Source: Ignelater luminosus
Taxonomy: Eukaryota > Arthropoda > Insecta > Coleoptera > Elateridae
Direction of reading: 5' to 3'
Assembly (NCBI GenBank): GCA_011009095.1
Contig: VTPC01005422.1
Location: 1-64,000 of the forward strand
DNA: 64,000 nt
Part shown: positions 45,901-57,618 of the stretch, in pieces
How the letters are laid out: every line of letters starts with the position of its first letter
Position numbering within the stretch: position 1 is the stretch's first letter
Program-made: the position numbers and the translations under genes
The notes under the pieces: model-generated
Told to the model about the DNA's origin: nothing
The model's input: the letters and a program-made list of their open reading frames with translations, nothing else
The model's database searches: none

Positions 45901-48760
45901 TCTTTTCTAAGATTTCTGTTGCCCATATAGTGCATTTCCGGGTAAACAACTTAGGAAGTACGGTTAAAAGATTATTTTCCTTTCAGTCTTTCCAAAAAGG
46001 AAACTGGGTTGGTTTTGCCATTGAACTTGATATCCCTCTGCGACAGATTTATGTCGTCCTTTCGGAGTAAGAAGAAGAAAAGTATAAAGTTGAGTAGGAT
46101 AGGGGTAGCGACAGATAGCAAAAGTTGGGACAGGACATCTGACTGACGGTAAAGCGGATTCGTTGTGACTCGGACAGTATAATTTGTGATGTTCGGTTGG
46201 GAAGGGTCGCTAGTTCAAGCTTGGGGAAGAGCGTTTTCCTTCTCAGTTGAACCGGTAACGTAGCTCTTCTATCGAACATTTTGTACTAGACACTTAACCT
46301 TTTTATCTCTTTAATTAATTTACTCTTCTTTAGAACGTGCTACACTGCATGGATTTGGGCTATTTCCAGATCGGCCATTGATTTTCCATTGGAAGAACTT
46401 GTAATCTTACTTTTCAGGTGAGATTTACTGTGCCCTAAATATATTATCGGTACTGTATACGCCGATTCTTATAGGAGCTTTGTATACGAATGTATATGAA
46501 TACTTTATTATTTCTTATAACTGAGCTAACTTCGCTTATATAGCTTAGCACAGCACGCTTCCTGTGTTCATTTTAAATCGACGAAACCTTGTGGACATTG
46601 ACTTGCTGGCACAAGACTCAGTGTGAACATTTTGAACAATTACTGTAGTGACTTAGTGCAGTTAAACATTTTAATAAGTGAAATTGCCGTTTCTTATAAT
46701 TGTAATCACTTTACTTTCGACTCGTAATGACCTAAACTATACGTTGATAAAATAACAAATGCGAGCCGCAGAATATCCTGTATAAAAACTGCTTAAAAAT
46801 TCAAATTATCCGTCTGATGTCTTTATTAGAGGTAAAGTAGCGCATTTTTAAGAATCAGCAACGTTTACAATCTACCTCATAAATTAGGTTCTATTGATAG
46901 GTATTGGGAATTCGTAGAAAAATATTGAAAAGTATGCGTGTCTAGATACTATTATTATCATTATTTGAATGAAGTAATGGACAAATTACAGATTAAACAT
47001 GTCATTAACTACTACCAGTATTATCTTTTATCGATTCTCTGATTACAATTAAAGGCAAGCATTTTTCTGTATTTTATTAGAGAATAATAATAATAATAAA
47101 TAACAGAATCAAGACTTGTTTGTGTTGTTTAATATTCTAATGGAATTTCCAATTTAATGAAACTTAAATTATAAGAGGAAACTACTTTAAAACGAGCAGT
47201 TAGTTAAGAGAAAAACGACACGATTTAATATCAATTTAAGCTCCCGGATTAATGATAATAATTAAAGACATCTGTTCTATTTAAGGTATGGGAGCTCTGA
47301 GCTCTCGAAGTGTACGTGTAGTACGTGAAAATGTTCTTTATGCAAGCGAAGCTTTTCTTTCCCGTTCTCTAATAAAATTTGTATGATGTGATTAAATTGG
47401 CTTGTCGTCCTTTTATTTTCATTAAACTATTCACCTGTTATTCTTTCACAGTTTTCTGCTGACGAATACAATTTTAATATCATGGAAAGACGAAGAAGGA
47501 TATCGATCCTAGTTGTAAATATTTACTACAGTTCGCGAATAAATGTGACAGGTCGAAGAATTTTTTTTTCCTTGTTTTGACTTTGTTACGGACGAACTTC
47601 CAATGTAAATTCCTTTACTGCGAGAGAACTATTTTGTTATGCTTAAAATGCACTTTATCCTATCAACTCTTCTTAACACAACGAACGTCTTAATACTACT
47701 GAAACAGACGGGGGAATAAAATAAATAGGGAAGTTTAAAAAAGGGCACAAGATTGTTTACTTAATCAATCTATTAAGTAGTGTTTCGTAATTAAATTTAT
47801 TTTGTATACATTTGCAAACACTTTATAAACTGATTGATCTTGAAATTACTCTTTTTAGATAAAAACTGTCTTGTTTAACGAGGAATTTTCCAATTAGGAG
47901 TTGCATTAAAGAAAATTAATCTCCTATATAGCAGCGATACGACGACGCAACATTTTGAAAAAATAGAGTATAAATCTAAAGGCTTTTAGGCGTAAGGAAA
48001 AATGGATATAATTTAGGATGTTCCTTAAATTGGCTTTATTTTTCTGTGAACTACCAGAAATGCCAAATGATCGTTGCCTTTTTGTAAGAACTGTTTCACA
48101 TATTAGTTGAAAGCTTGCAGATAGAATTTATTAAGGTAGTTCACTTACATAGACAAACTTTGTCGTAAAATGTCCAAGTATGTACATAATTTTGTTCTAT
48201 CTTTCCAGCTTTTTAATACTGTTTTCTATTTATTTCTGTTTTATCATCTTGTGGTGGGTTAGTTAGCAAATCTTTTTGGGTTATCACTCTATGGCATTTC
48301 TGAATTTAGAGAGAACTTGTGAGTGTGCCAGTTTTCATTTTACATCGTGACGGAAGAAAATAAGTTTCTACTACAAAAAAAGAGATGAGAGTACAAAGTT
48401 CTTTAATTAACTCAAAATAGCTTTTAGTTAAATCATTAGTCTACGCTGCAATTTGAAACTGATTACACATTACGCTATCCAGCTTGTATTTTAAGTTTCC
48501 ACCTACCGAAGACAACATAAGTACAACTGGAAATTCTTCAAGTAGTTTCCAACCAGAATTACCAGCTTGTCTTTGTCCTAAATTCCTGACCAGAATTGTA
48601 CGTGATGTTTATTTCTATTGCTTCTTATCCTTGAGTGACTTTGAAATGTAGGTAGGATAAAATATTAAGTAAAATTTTCATAAATCTAAAACGCCTATGT
48701 TTATTTGAAATCTCCAAAAGCCACACATCAATAGGGTAGAGCATGAAACTATAGTATACT
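45901..48760. other. No recognised gene
   Basis: A 76-codon minus-strand frame at 46049-46279 is not recognisable. 46300-48760 is AT-rich without features. Confidence 0.45.
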
Positions 48761-48764
48761 CGGT

Positions 48765-49400
48765 CGGATCCCATTAGGCCGTACGGACGTTTGCTCTGCC
48801 TCGGAGTCAGAGGAATCCACGCCTTATTGAGTTGCCAGTTAAGTGTACAGAAATCTCTCTTTACAAAAACAGAAAAAAGGCTACTTTACATTAGTTTCTT
48901 ACTAAGTAATTGCGACACTGAAATCTACATGGGAGAGAGAGAGGTGCTTCGATAGCATTTCAAAGATCACCTTCTGGATCTTTGTTGTGCAAAAGACAGA
49001 ACTGTTTCTGGTGTTTATGTCTAGATTATTTGTCACAGTAGGTTGTTCTTTTGTATTTACCTTTTTTGTGTTTTCTCAGGTCACATGGTGTAGCATCACA
49101 TCTGACAGCAAGATACATTTCATCTGTCCCGCGTTTTGCTACCAGCCTTTTCTTGTTCCAATCGTTTAAGTTTTAATAGCTTCCAGAATCCCTAAATCTG
49201 TTAACACTTTAATATCCTTGCTTAAGAGTATGCATTCTGTGGAAATTTCGTGGGTGTCGCTTTAGATTGATTTACCACCTACCTCATCGACATCACTTAT
49301 CCTTACAGGCAAAAGGTTTCTAGATGCAGGCTATGTCACAGCTTTGCCTCATCAACTTGCAGAGCAGCGAGGTAGCTGCTTTGTTGCGATGAAGATTTAC
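48765..49400 (-). pseudogene. LINE fragment A (endonuclease start and post-endonuclease linker)
   Basis: 49009-49393 is homologous to the endonuclease segments at 50295 and 51720 (TCGTGGGTGTCGCTTTAG, CCACCTACCTCAT and AGCTTTGCCTCATC recur). On the minus strand it would read the QEPW-equivalent near 49330. 48770-48990 is homologous to 55365-55590 (ATTAGTTTCTTACTAAG, GACACTGAAATCTACA, GGATCTTTGTTGTG). In element order the latter follows the former, with the middle missing, so this looks like one internally deleted copy. Confidence 0.6.
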
Positions 49401-49915
49401 CTGAACCACCCTTATTGTCGGGACTTTATTATTACATGAAAGTCAGCAACGGCGGAGCCCCATTGACCGATGTAAAACTGAATATTCATTTTGGATGCTC
49501 TCTTAGTAATAATTTCACCTTTCGTGCTATCCACCTCTTCGGTATGGAACGTCTAATACCTTGAAGTCTGACTGTTTAGTCTAAAACCACCTAGTTTTGT
49601 TTAAACAGCGCCATCGTATGAACTGGCAGTACCCAACAGTCTTGAGTCCACAGGATAAAGTGCAAAGCCCTGCAGTAACTCCTAGGATTGTGCCATGTCC
49701 CCATCAGTCAATCAACTAAATAAAAACAGAAGATCGCTAATTAATGAGATCTTACTAAAATTTAAGTTTATTGCAGTCAAATAATGAAATAAATCTTACG
49801 AAATCTGCAACACCTGGTAAAAATTCCAGTGGGTTCTGAGATAGAAAATTGAATCCCAGATAGATTCTTCTGACTTATTTATTGTATAAGACACACTAGA
49901 CCCTACACTGGGGAC
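49401..49915. other. Unassigned
   Basis: No supported feature. Confidence 0.35.
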
Positions 49916-49919
49916 AAAC

Positions 49920-50164
49920 GTGACTCGCTCCAAAGAAAGCCCGGTAACTTCTTGATCGGTTTGACAGACCCAAACAGACCGAGAGGCTCGAAGAGAAGTC
50001 TAAAAGGTATGAACAGTCCCGAAGGGTCGAGAAATCGAAAAAGTTACAGATCCGTATGGCCCGCGAGGTCCGACAGGCTCCAACAGCTCAACAGGCCCGA
50101 CAAGACGGAAAGGTCCGATTGACCGGACGTAGGCCCGAAAAACCCAATAAATTTTTAATTTTCT
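49920..50164 (+). mobile_element. G+C-rich 9-bp-unit element, copy C
   Basis: It contains AGCCCGGTAACTTCTTGATC near the left, a 9-bp register (ACAGACCCA-AACAGACCG-AGAGGCTCG...), then TAGGCCCGAAAAACCC and AATAAATTTTTAATT at the right. Both outer ends of the family are missing. The right border coincides with the end of LINE fragment B. Confidence 0.7.
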
Positions 50165-51060
50165 TCTAGGGTTGCGATATATCATCTTTTTTTTTCTAAA
50201 GTGCTGCTATATCAAAACGGATGTGATCTAAACGATTTTCTTCATCAGACACTTTTCAGTTTTTGTAGTAGCTGGTATGAAGTTGTGTGAAGTAGTGGTG
50301 TGTTTATGTCTAGATAATAAGTCGAAATAGACTGTCTTCTTTCATGCACTTCCTCTCTTCTGCGTTCTGTTACCAGCCTTTCTATATCTTTTGTGATGAA
50401 TTTGCGTACCATCATACAGAATTCTAAGCTAATCTCATTGTTAAATCGCTCAGTCCTTTTTCGTTTACTGTTTCAGTTGTAACAGCTGGCAGATCCTTAC
50501 AATGACTAAGGGTATGCATGCTCTGAAAGTTCCGTGAGTGTCACTTTAAATTGATTCACCACCTACCTCATAGAGACCACGTACCCTTACAGATGCAAGG
50601 TTTTTGGATAAGGGCTTTGCTGCGGTGTTGGTATTGTTCTGATCAATTACTATACTGAGTACTGCCTATTGCAGACTTTGTGCTTGTCACTTCAAAATCA
50701 GTAACTTTTTTGCGGAAACACGAGCTGAACTACAAATGGACGAGATTCCTACTATAAAAAGAAAGAAAAATCAAAATATCAAAAACGTACTTCTTAGTAG
50801 GCGAACTTTACAATCTTGAATATACCGGCGCATTTATTAGAGAAAGAAAAAATCTTGAAATAATTAACTAATTAAGTTAAATTTTGATCATATTCTTAAT
50901 ATCATTTATTGTTATAGTTTTTACAATAAAAACAAAACATTTCTTTAAATACCAAAGAATGATTTATAAACAATCTATAATTTTGTAAATTAATTTCTAA
51001 TATCATAAAAGGCAAGCTTCGATTAAACGAAACTAAAAGAGTTATGATGAATTATAAAGG
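50165..51060 (-). pseudogene. LINE fragment B (upstream region and endonuclease domain)
   Basis: The minus strand carries ALIQKPCICKG (about 50625-50590, the QEPW block with W to C), GGESI...SDTHGTFRACIP (about 50575-50520, the T--PRACI block) and at the end SDEENRLDHIRFDIA (about 50252-50210), the catalytic S-DH block of an APE-type endonuclease. 50718-51060 is untranslated-looking sequence shared with fragment C. The coding part stops where the G+C-rich element begins. Confidence 0.65.
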
Positions 51061-51685
51061 ATGACACTGCCGCTTCTGGAATAAACACGGTGCGGCAATT
51101 TCACGCGTTAGAAAGTGCTCTCTCGAGGCTGAGAATTTACGTCCCTCTGGCTTGCCGTTTCAGGGATTCAAAACAAGCACCAAATTGAAGCAAGACGAGC
51201 CCAAGACATTCAACGACCGTCTCAACAGACAAACACACAATCTCCGACACTTTTCCGCCCAAAAGACACAGCCAACCAGCTCGACTGAATGTTACATACG
51301 ATATGCAAAGTCCATCTAAAAGACACAACGACACTACGTCGACATAAGGGGACGAATCAGTGTAGGGAATTGAATTTTCGGTACCGGTCCGCCTGAAGCG
51401 CACGACGATTTCACCTTGATAAGAAGCTTCTAGGATTCAATATATAAATCCGCCTGCAAGACAATGATCTAGACGACAGATGAATCTACTTCAAGGATTC
51501 AAGTTTGCTGCACCCAAGTCCAAGGATTTAAACCCCTTTAGAAGATTCGGAGGTTTACATAGAATCCGATCGAGAATTCAGTCAAAAGTAGGAAGATTTT
51601 GAATGGTCCGAAATTCTAACCACTACATTCGAGTCGATGGCAACGAAACAAGAAACAAAAAGAGATGGATCAAACTATTTCCAAT
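51061..51685. other. Unassigned, balanced composition
   Basis: 51090-51640 is CA-rich with short AGGATTCAA echoes (about 51433, 51496, 51525). The minus-strand open frame at 51137-51403 is not recognisable. Confidence 0.35.
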
Positions 51686-51689
51686 GAAT

Positions 51690-52610
51690 TGAGACCTTTT
51701 ATTAGACGCAAAAAAGATAAAACTGTTTCTAGATTATTTGTTATAATATGCTTGAATAGACGGTTTTCTTTCATTTATATTTGTGCGTTAGCATCACACC
51801 TAACAACAAGATGCATTTCATTTCCCCTGAGTTTTAATACCACCAGCTTTTCCATGTCCTTGGTGATGGATTCTTTTGTATCATCATACTGTAAGTAGGC
51901 TAATCCAATCGTTTCAGTTGTAACAGCTGCTAGATCCTTCCTTAAGGGTATGCATGCTCTGGAAGTTTCGTGGGTGTCACTTTAGATTGGTTCACCACCT
52001 ACCTCATGAAGACCACTTACCCTTACACACCCAAGGTTCTTGGATGAGAGCTATGGGACAGCTTTGCCTCATCACCTAGTAGAACACAGAGGATGCGGCT
52101 TTGCTGCAATGGTGGTATTGTTCTGATTAATTATCGAGTTACAGTCTATTGCAGTCTCTGTGCTTGTCAGTTCAAAAACAGTAGGCCATAGTAAATCTTT
52201 TTTTGAGAAAGTATGAGCTAAACAAAACAATTATAAAGCACAAGATTCTTACTACAAAAAGAAAAAAATTCCAAAAGCGTATTGCTTGCCAGGTAAACTT
52301 TACAATTTTAAATATGCCGTCACGTTTATTAAGGAAAGGAAAAATAATTAATTAATTAGGTTTTTATTTTCTAGTTTACAAGGATAGATAATTAATGCTA
52401 GAAACAATTCTATCATATTATTAGATTTGAATTATTTACAATCCAAAGGTTATGACATCAGCTTTGCTTGTTATAGTACTTATAATAACAACAAAGCATT
52501 TTTTTAAACATCGAGAAATGGTTTATTAACAATTTATAATTTTGTAAATTCATTTCTAAAATCATAAAAGGCAAGCTTCGATTAAATGAAACTAAAAAAA
52601 TTATTCATAA
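51690..52610 (-). pseudogene. LINE fragment C (upstream region and endonuclease domain)
   Basis: The best preserved endonuclease relic of the group. The minus strand gives ALIQEPWVCKGK (about 52050-52020), GLHEVGGEPI-SDTHETSRACIPLRKDLAAVTTETI (about 52010-51910, in pieces), AYLQYDDTKESITKDMEKLV (about 51905-51845), VVRCDANAQI (about 51810-51780) and NNLETV. QEPW, PRACI, YDD-E and GCDANAHH are the successive motifs of R1/I/jockey-type APE endonucleases. After NNLE the copy ends. 52140-52610 matches 50690-51060 and is probably 5' untranslated sequence. Confidence 0.75.
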
Positions 52611-53865
52611 ATAAATAATAAGTAAGTTTTTTGCTTCGAGGAAACTTTGCTTCATTAATAATAAAGAAGTAGGAATATTTTAGTTTTTTATACATTTCAA
52701 GGTAGAGGCACATGATATATTTCAAAGAAAATTCCATGTTTGTTTGATTATTATTATTACTGTAAGATTTTAGACAGCAGAAACTCTATTAAGTGTTGCT
52801 TATTATGATGAGTTTAATCACAATAATTGCTGTTTTTACAGTCGGAATAGTTTAGCTTCGCCTCTTTTTCTTTTTGACATATTTTTATTATGATCATAAT
52901 CTCAAAAGCCTTGTATAAAATTGAAAAAGTATCAAGATGTCTGACATGAATAACATAGAAATATAAAAACATTAAGAATTAAACTACGACTGCAGTTTGG
53001 AAAAATTGAAATGTTACAAGTATTTGGAGTCTCAAGCGGTTACGAAACCACACGTGTGGGAATCACAATCAAGTATGGGAACTAGTCTGTGTGCCACTAA
53101 TCGATTTCTAAAATGTATTGGTTCTAGGAAAGAAAATTTGTTTTTAAGTCTTGATTTACATAATTTATTCCTGTATTTGAGTCCTAGTTTCTGGAACGAA
53201 CAAAACGAAAAATTTGACCTAGAACTTTAAATAGCTTGTAGAACATCGAAAGCAGAACATTTGGAAGTATGAGATTTCCTGTTCGTGGCTCGTTACTGAG
53301 GTCTCGAAAACTATAAGATATATTTCGGTCGATTAGATTAGAGCAAAGTCGCTTATTTTGATGCTCAGTAATAATCTAAAAACAAATTGGATCTAACTTT
53401 GCTTTTGAAATAACTTTGAAAAACGGAATTTTTCGACTTTTCTTATTAATGAGAATTTCTCATTAATCATTTTGGATCACTCGGTATCTAAGGCGGAAAC
53501 AACTACATGTGTGTCCGTTTGCGCAACATGTTTCTCCTCGCAATAATCCTCTTTGGCACAAACCTGTCTTAAACAGATATTCTTATATTTCTTTACGAAA
53601 TGTGAGTACATTGCAACCTTTTTTAAAATGTTCACAATGATTTACTTTTCTAGAAAGCGATGAATCCCGAGCGTGGGAAAACCTGCGTTTGGGGGAAAAT
53701 TGGGGTAAAATGGACCATTTTCGGTAATTCGTCGACTCTCATCGATTATTTAGTACAAGATAGTTATTACTGCATTAAACTGGTAAAATCTTCTCAAAAT
53801 TTTATGTTGATGATTTTAAGAGTAATGAAAACGCACAATCGCACAACCTACACACTCTGAACCAG
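52611..53865. other. AT-rich stretch without recognised genes
   Basis: The open frames at 52997 and 53660 have no recognisable motifs. Confidence 0.4.
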
Positions 53866-53869
53866 GAAA

Positions 53870-54515
53870 CACCTTTTCAACTCGGCTTAGCCTCCGTTGC
53901 CACAAGGGAGGATTGTCTTCCTTGAGAAGCACTAGTTCACTCTTACCAATTTGGAATTGCTCAGTTTTCTACTTTGTACGGCGTTGCAGTTCTACCAGAT
54001 ATTCCCAGAACTGTAATAGTTTTTGAATAAAATGGAACCGAACTGTCTTACTGTCTTTGCACTAGCAAAGAATACATCACCTCAAACGTTAGCTACGCGT
54101 TTTTGATTACTCTGTGCAGATACTTTTAACAGTGGGTTTTCACAATTCAGCAAAATGTCCACTCTGTATTGTCAGAAGCCAGAGCTGAAATAATCTCATT
54201 ATTGCTTGATAAGATAAACTTGTCAAGTTCCTTCAACATATTGTTAGGACCAATAAAAGTAGTCGCATTGTCAGAGAGAATGCGTGAAGGTTTGGCTCTT
54301 CTTGAAGTAAACCTTGTTAATGCCATGATAAGGGATGGTTAAGTCAGCTACTAGTTCAATGTCTATTATCTTGACAGACAAGCATGCAGGAGTACAAATT
54401 TTATATCCGCGCTCACTCCTTTCAGTTGCATATATTGGGGGGATCGGCGTAGTCTACACCGTAATTTATGAATGAAAACAAGGATGTGACACTCCCTGGA
54501 GGCCAATCATCTATA
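53870..54515 (-). pseudogene. BEL/Pao integrase relic
   Basis: Minus strand, in order and with frame changes: WPPGSVTSLFSFINYGVDYADPP (about 54510-54438, in pieces; the GVDYAGP block with the first catalytic Asp), ACLSVKIIDIELVADLTI (about 54395-54345), KPSRILSDNATTFIGPNNML (about 54290-54235; second Asp), then, after lost sequence around the catalytic Glu, YLVELQRRTK (about 54000-53970), LLKEDNPPLWQRRLSRVEK and VFPGSE (about 53935-53875). The last is the typical C-terminal KEDN-PP--W-LGR---V-PG-D block of BEL integrase. It is the only integrase in the window. It does not join the BEL piece at 34.2 kb, which is on the other strand. Confidence 0.85.
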
Positions 54516-54533
54516 ATTTAAATTTAAAGCATC

Positions 54534-54748
54534 GAATGCAGTTTCGCACGATTTGCTTTGCCAAAGAACGACCCCGTAAGGGCCAGGACTTTTGTCATCG
54601 CGTGCCTTCCGTTCGGCACGTTTCCTATCAAATGACAATGATGATCGAATGCAGTTTTGCACGGTTTGTTTTGGGAAAGAATGACCCCGTAAGAGCCAAA
54701 ACTTTTGTCATCGCTTGCCTTCTGTTCAGCATGCTTGATATTAAATAA
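54534..54748. repeat. Tandem duplication, 113-bp unit, two copies
   Basis: GAATGCAGTTTTGCACG, GACCCCGTAAGRGCC, CTTTTGTCATCGC and TGCCTTCYGTTC come at 54534 and again at 54647. The copies are about 85% identical. Overlapping open frames on both strands follow the repeat and are not genes. Confidence 0.85.
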
Positions 54749-55183
54749 CAATTATGACCGTCTTAAACCACCACCGACACGAACGGTACCATCAACGTGT
54801 AAGAACGATGATAAAGATCAATGAATCAGAAATAGCTCAACAAAGATTTGATTGCATAATTTGCTAATAGACATTAATTTTTAAACGTAACCCACTGCAT
54901 TAGAAGTAACGAACTGTATTTTGAAAACTTGTTAGTGTCTATCAAGGGTTTGCTTGCAACTGCTCTATACCTTTTCAATTTTGTTTTGCGTACAAAAGAC
55001 GTAGGTACGTTTGAACTCGAAACTTTTCGAATTCTTAAAGAACAGGCGTGTATAAATATCATAAAAAAAATTTTACTAATTTTACTATTTTTTGCTTTTT
55101 ATGGCGTTATAGATGCTGATTTTACTGTATAAGAATGTAAGGAAACAATTACGATCCTGAGGAAAACACAGATAGCAGTTACA
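54749..55183. other. AT-rich, no recognised feature
   Basis: No supported feature. Confidence 0.4.
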
Positions 55184-55345
55184 ATTATTGGCGTTTGCTA
55201 TTTTTGCATGTCCCGGTTTTTGACACATACTCTGCCCAATGGTCGGTTTTATCGTTTTTGCAGTCCGCATCTTTTGCGCGGTGTAGTAGTAAATGATTTT
55301 TCTTGTTTCTTCTGCTTTCTAGATCAGCATAAAGACTTTGCGACA
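55184..55345. repeat. Direct repeat flanking LINE fragment D, copy 1
   Basis: GCTATTTTTGCATG, ACACATACTCTGCCC, AATGGTCGGTTTTATC and GCAGTCC recur in order at 55903-56036. Confidence 0.75.
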
Positions 55346-55364
55346 TCCAGTTTTAAATTACAGT

Positions 55365-55870
55365 ATACTCGGAAGCTTGCTCTATCCCGGAGTCGGAAGA
55401 ATTCATACCTCATTGAGCTGCCATTTTAGTGTACAGATATGGACAGGTCTACAGAAATCTCCTTTTACAAAAGGAGAAGAAAAAAATTACCTTGCATTAG
55501 TTTCTTACCAAGTAGTTGTGACACTGAAATTTACAGGGGCGAGAAAGGTTCCCCGTCGCATTTAAAAGATCGGCTCCTGGATATTTGTTGTGTGTTATCG
55601 ACCATGGCCACCTGGAAAAGACGTGGGATTGACGTTCTTGTCGACCAGAACATGGTAGAGTACACGACCACGCAAAACCGTGCGTCTCCAAGAACATCTT
55701 CTTTTAATGTTAACTTTCGGAAGATTTTAATTAAAGGCTTTCTTGATAGACTTCCAGTCATTTCTTCTAGGGTTACGATCCTTTCTTTCTGAAGCTTTGC
55801 TATATTAAAACGGATGTGATTGGAACAATATTCTTCATCAGACACTTTTCAGTTTTTGTAGTATCTGTTG
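55365..55870 (-). pseudogene. LINE fragment D (endonuclease end and linker)
   Basis: The minus-strand frame 55845-55531 starts SDEEYCSNHIRFNIA, the final endonuclease motif (S-DH changed to S-NH), and continues IVTLEEMTGSLSRK, probably the endonuclease-RT linker. 55768-55870 matches 50165-50280 of fragment B, and 55365-55590 matches 48770-48990 of fragment A. Fragments A, B, C and D therefore come from one LINE family. Confidence 0.6.
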
Positions 55871-55902
55871 TAAAAAGTAAAAAAGATAGAGCTGTAAGTT
55901 TT

Positions 55903-56036
55903 TAGCATTTGCTATTTTTGCATTTTCCGATTTTTGGCACATACTCTGCCCTCGCTAATGGTCGGTTTTATCATTTCTGCAGTCCAGATGATCCTTCTTG
56001 TTTATTCTGATTTCCAGACTAGCATAAAGGCTGCGG
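55903..56036. repeat. Direct repeat flanking LINE fragment D, copy 2
   Basis: About 719 bases from copy 1, same strand. Confidence 0.75.
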
Positions 56037-56039
56037 CAT

Positions 56040-56945
56040 TCAATTTAAACTTGTATGATGATAGCTATTTTGTTTTATTTACGCTACAATCATCGGAGGC
56101 CCGTCTGTATAGTAATAGGCAAGCGACAATTACATACGTATGGAACAAATAGAAAAAAATAAGCGTGTAATATCTTTTAGGTCCCCCAAAAGGGAATTAA
56201 TTAAATCTACCTTCTGGGTAAGCCCCAATAAATGTACTCAGTAAATTGTATGTAACCATTTGACAATTTTCAGTTCTGCACCCTGTGTTTTAGCTATCCT
56301 TTTGAAATATCTTCCTTTGTTTTAATTTTCCAGCACATTATTTGGCATACGATTAGTCCGTACTGTTCCTAGACTATGAATGTCTCTTAATGTCTCTTTT
56401 GGCTAATTCAGCTTGCTGTTATGATAACATTGGCACTTGTATTAATGTTTTGAAATTTATCCCTGCCAAGCAAGACAATTTGCATTCCTACTTCTTCACA
56501 TTTTTGAATATGGAATGAGATAGGGACTAGAACTTCAACTACAGAACAAGGCCACTTTTCTATTTCAACCTTCAAATACTATTTTCTATATGAAACATAT
56601 TTTTGCACTTTAATATATTAATATGTATTACTTAAAATCCTATTTGGTGTAGAATAAAATAAGTATAAATGGTTTTCGACGTCTACTAGATTTTTTCAAT
56701 TGTTTCAATCAATTGTTCGTTAACAGAAAGGAACGGCCTATAGGTTTTAACTTGAATCTAATAAGTTTGGTATTTTGGTTTTCAAAGTTGCCTACATGTC
56801 TCAAATGTATTTGACCGTCGTTCAAGCAAGGTACACTTTTGAATTGATTGTAAAATAACACAACGATTTCAAGCTACGGTTCACAATTATTAGATCTTAT
56901 ATTTGCTTCTCAGGCATTTAACTTTAGCGCCCTTTACCTGAATAA
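56040..56945. other. AT-rich, no recognised feature
   Basis: No supported feature. Confidence 0.4.
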
Positions 56946-56949
56946 GAAG

Positions 56950-57480
56950 ATAAACGAAGGGCAAAGCCCGATTTTGCACCACGGCAAACGGTATGATTGT
57001 ATCTTTAGTTCTCTTAAGAAGGTGAATGGTAGTCGACTGGGGGTGTCCCGTTAGATGACCCATTGCGGCCTACGGTTGTATTTCTAGCTCGATTAAAAAG
57101 GGTAATGGCGAACAAAGCCTGACTCTGGTCCACCGGAGGTGGTGTACTGAATGGTATATCCGCACAATTGTATTTTTAGATTTATTGAGAAAGTTAATAC
57201 AAGGCGAAACACGACTTAAATAGCACGTTCCGATCCATGGTCATACTTTCAGTTCTATTAAGAAGATTAATGGAGGGTGTACCCCTAACTTGGGCCATCA
57301 ATTTATTGTTGTATTTGTAGCTCTATTAAAGGGATTGATGGTGATCCGATGAAGATGATCTGGTGGATGGTCCATTTCAATCCATCATCGTATTTCTGAC
57401 TCTATTAAGAAGGTTAATGGTGGTCCGTCGGAGGTTGGATGGCCCATTCCAACCCACGATTGTATTTAACTGTATTAATT
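56950..57480. repeat. Satellite-like array, about seven units of 65-95 bp
   Basis: Each unit has a phrase like TTGTATTTCTAGCTCTATTA-AGAAGGTTAATGG followed by a G+C-richer spacer with GGCCCATT or GGGCCATC. The phrase begins at about 56995, 57075, 57168, 57243, 57309, 57391 and 57463. The first unit opens with GGGCAAAGCCCGA (56959). Related units lie at 63300-63620. Confidence 0.8.
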
Positions 57481-57618
57481 AACAAATTTCCAAATAGGAA
57501 AACTATACACCTTTTATATAAAATAAAAGGTTGTTCTAACTTATAGTGGGGTTTATTGGTAACAATAAATAAAGACAAAAATTAATATTGTCTCCCCAAC
57601 AAAGTTTGAAAAATTCGT

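Noticed and set aside
54524..54751. Genes on both strands
   Set aside because: Both frames follow the 113-bp tandem duplication exactly.
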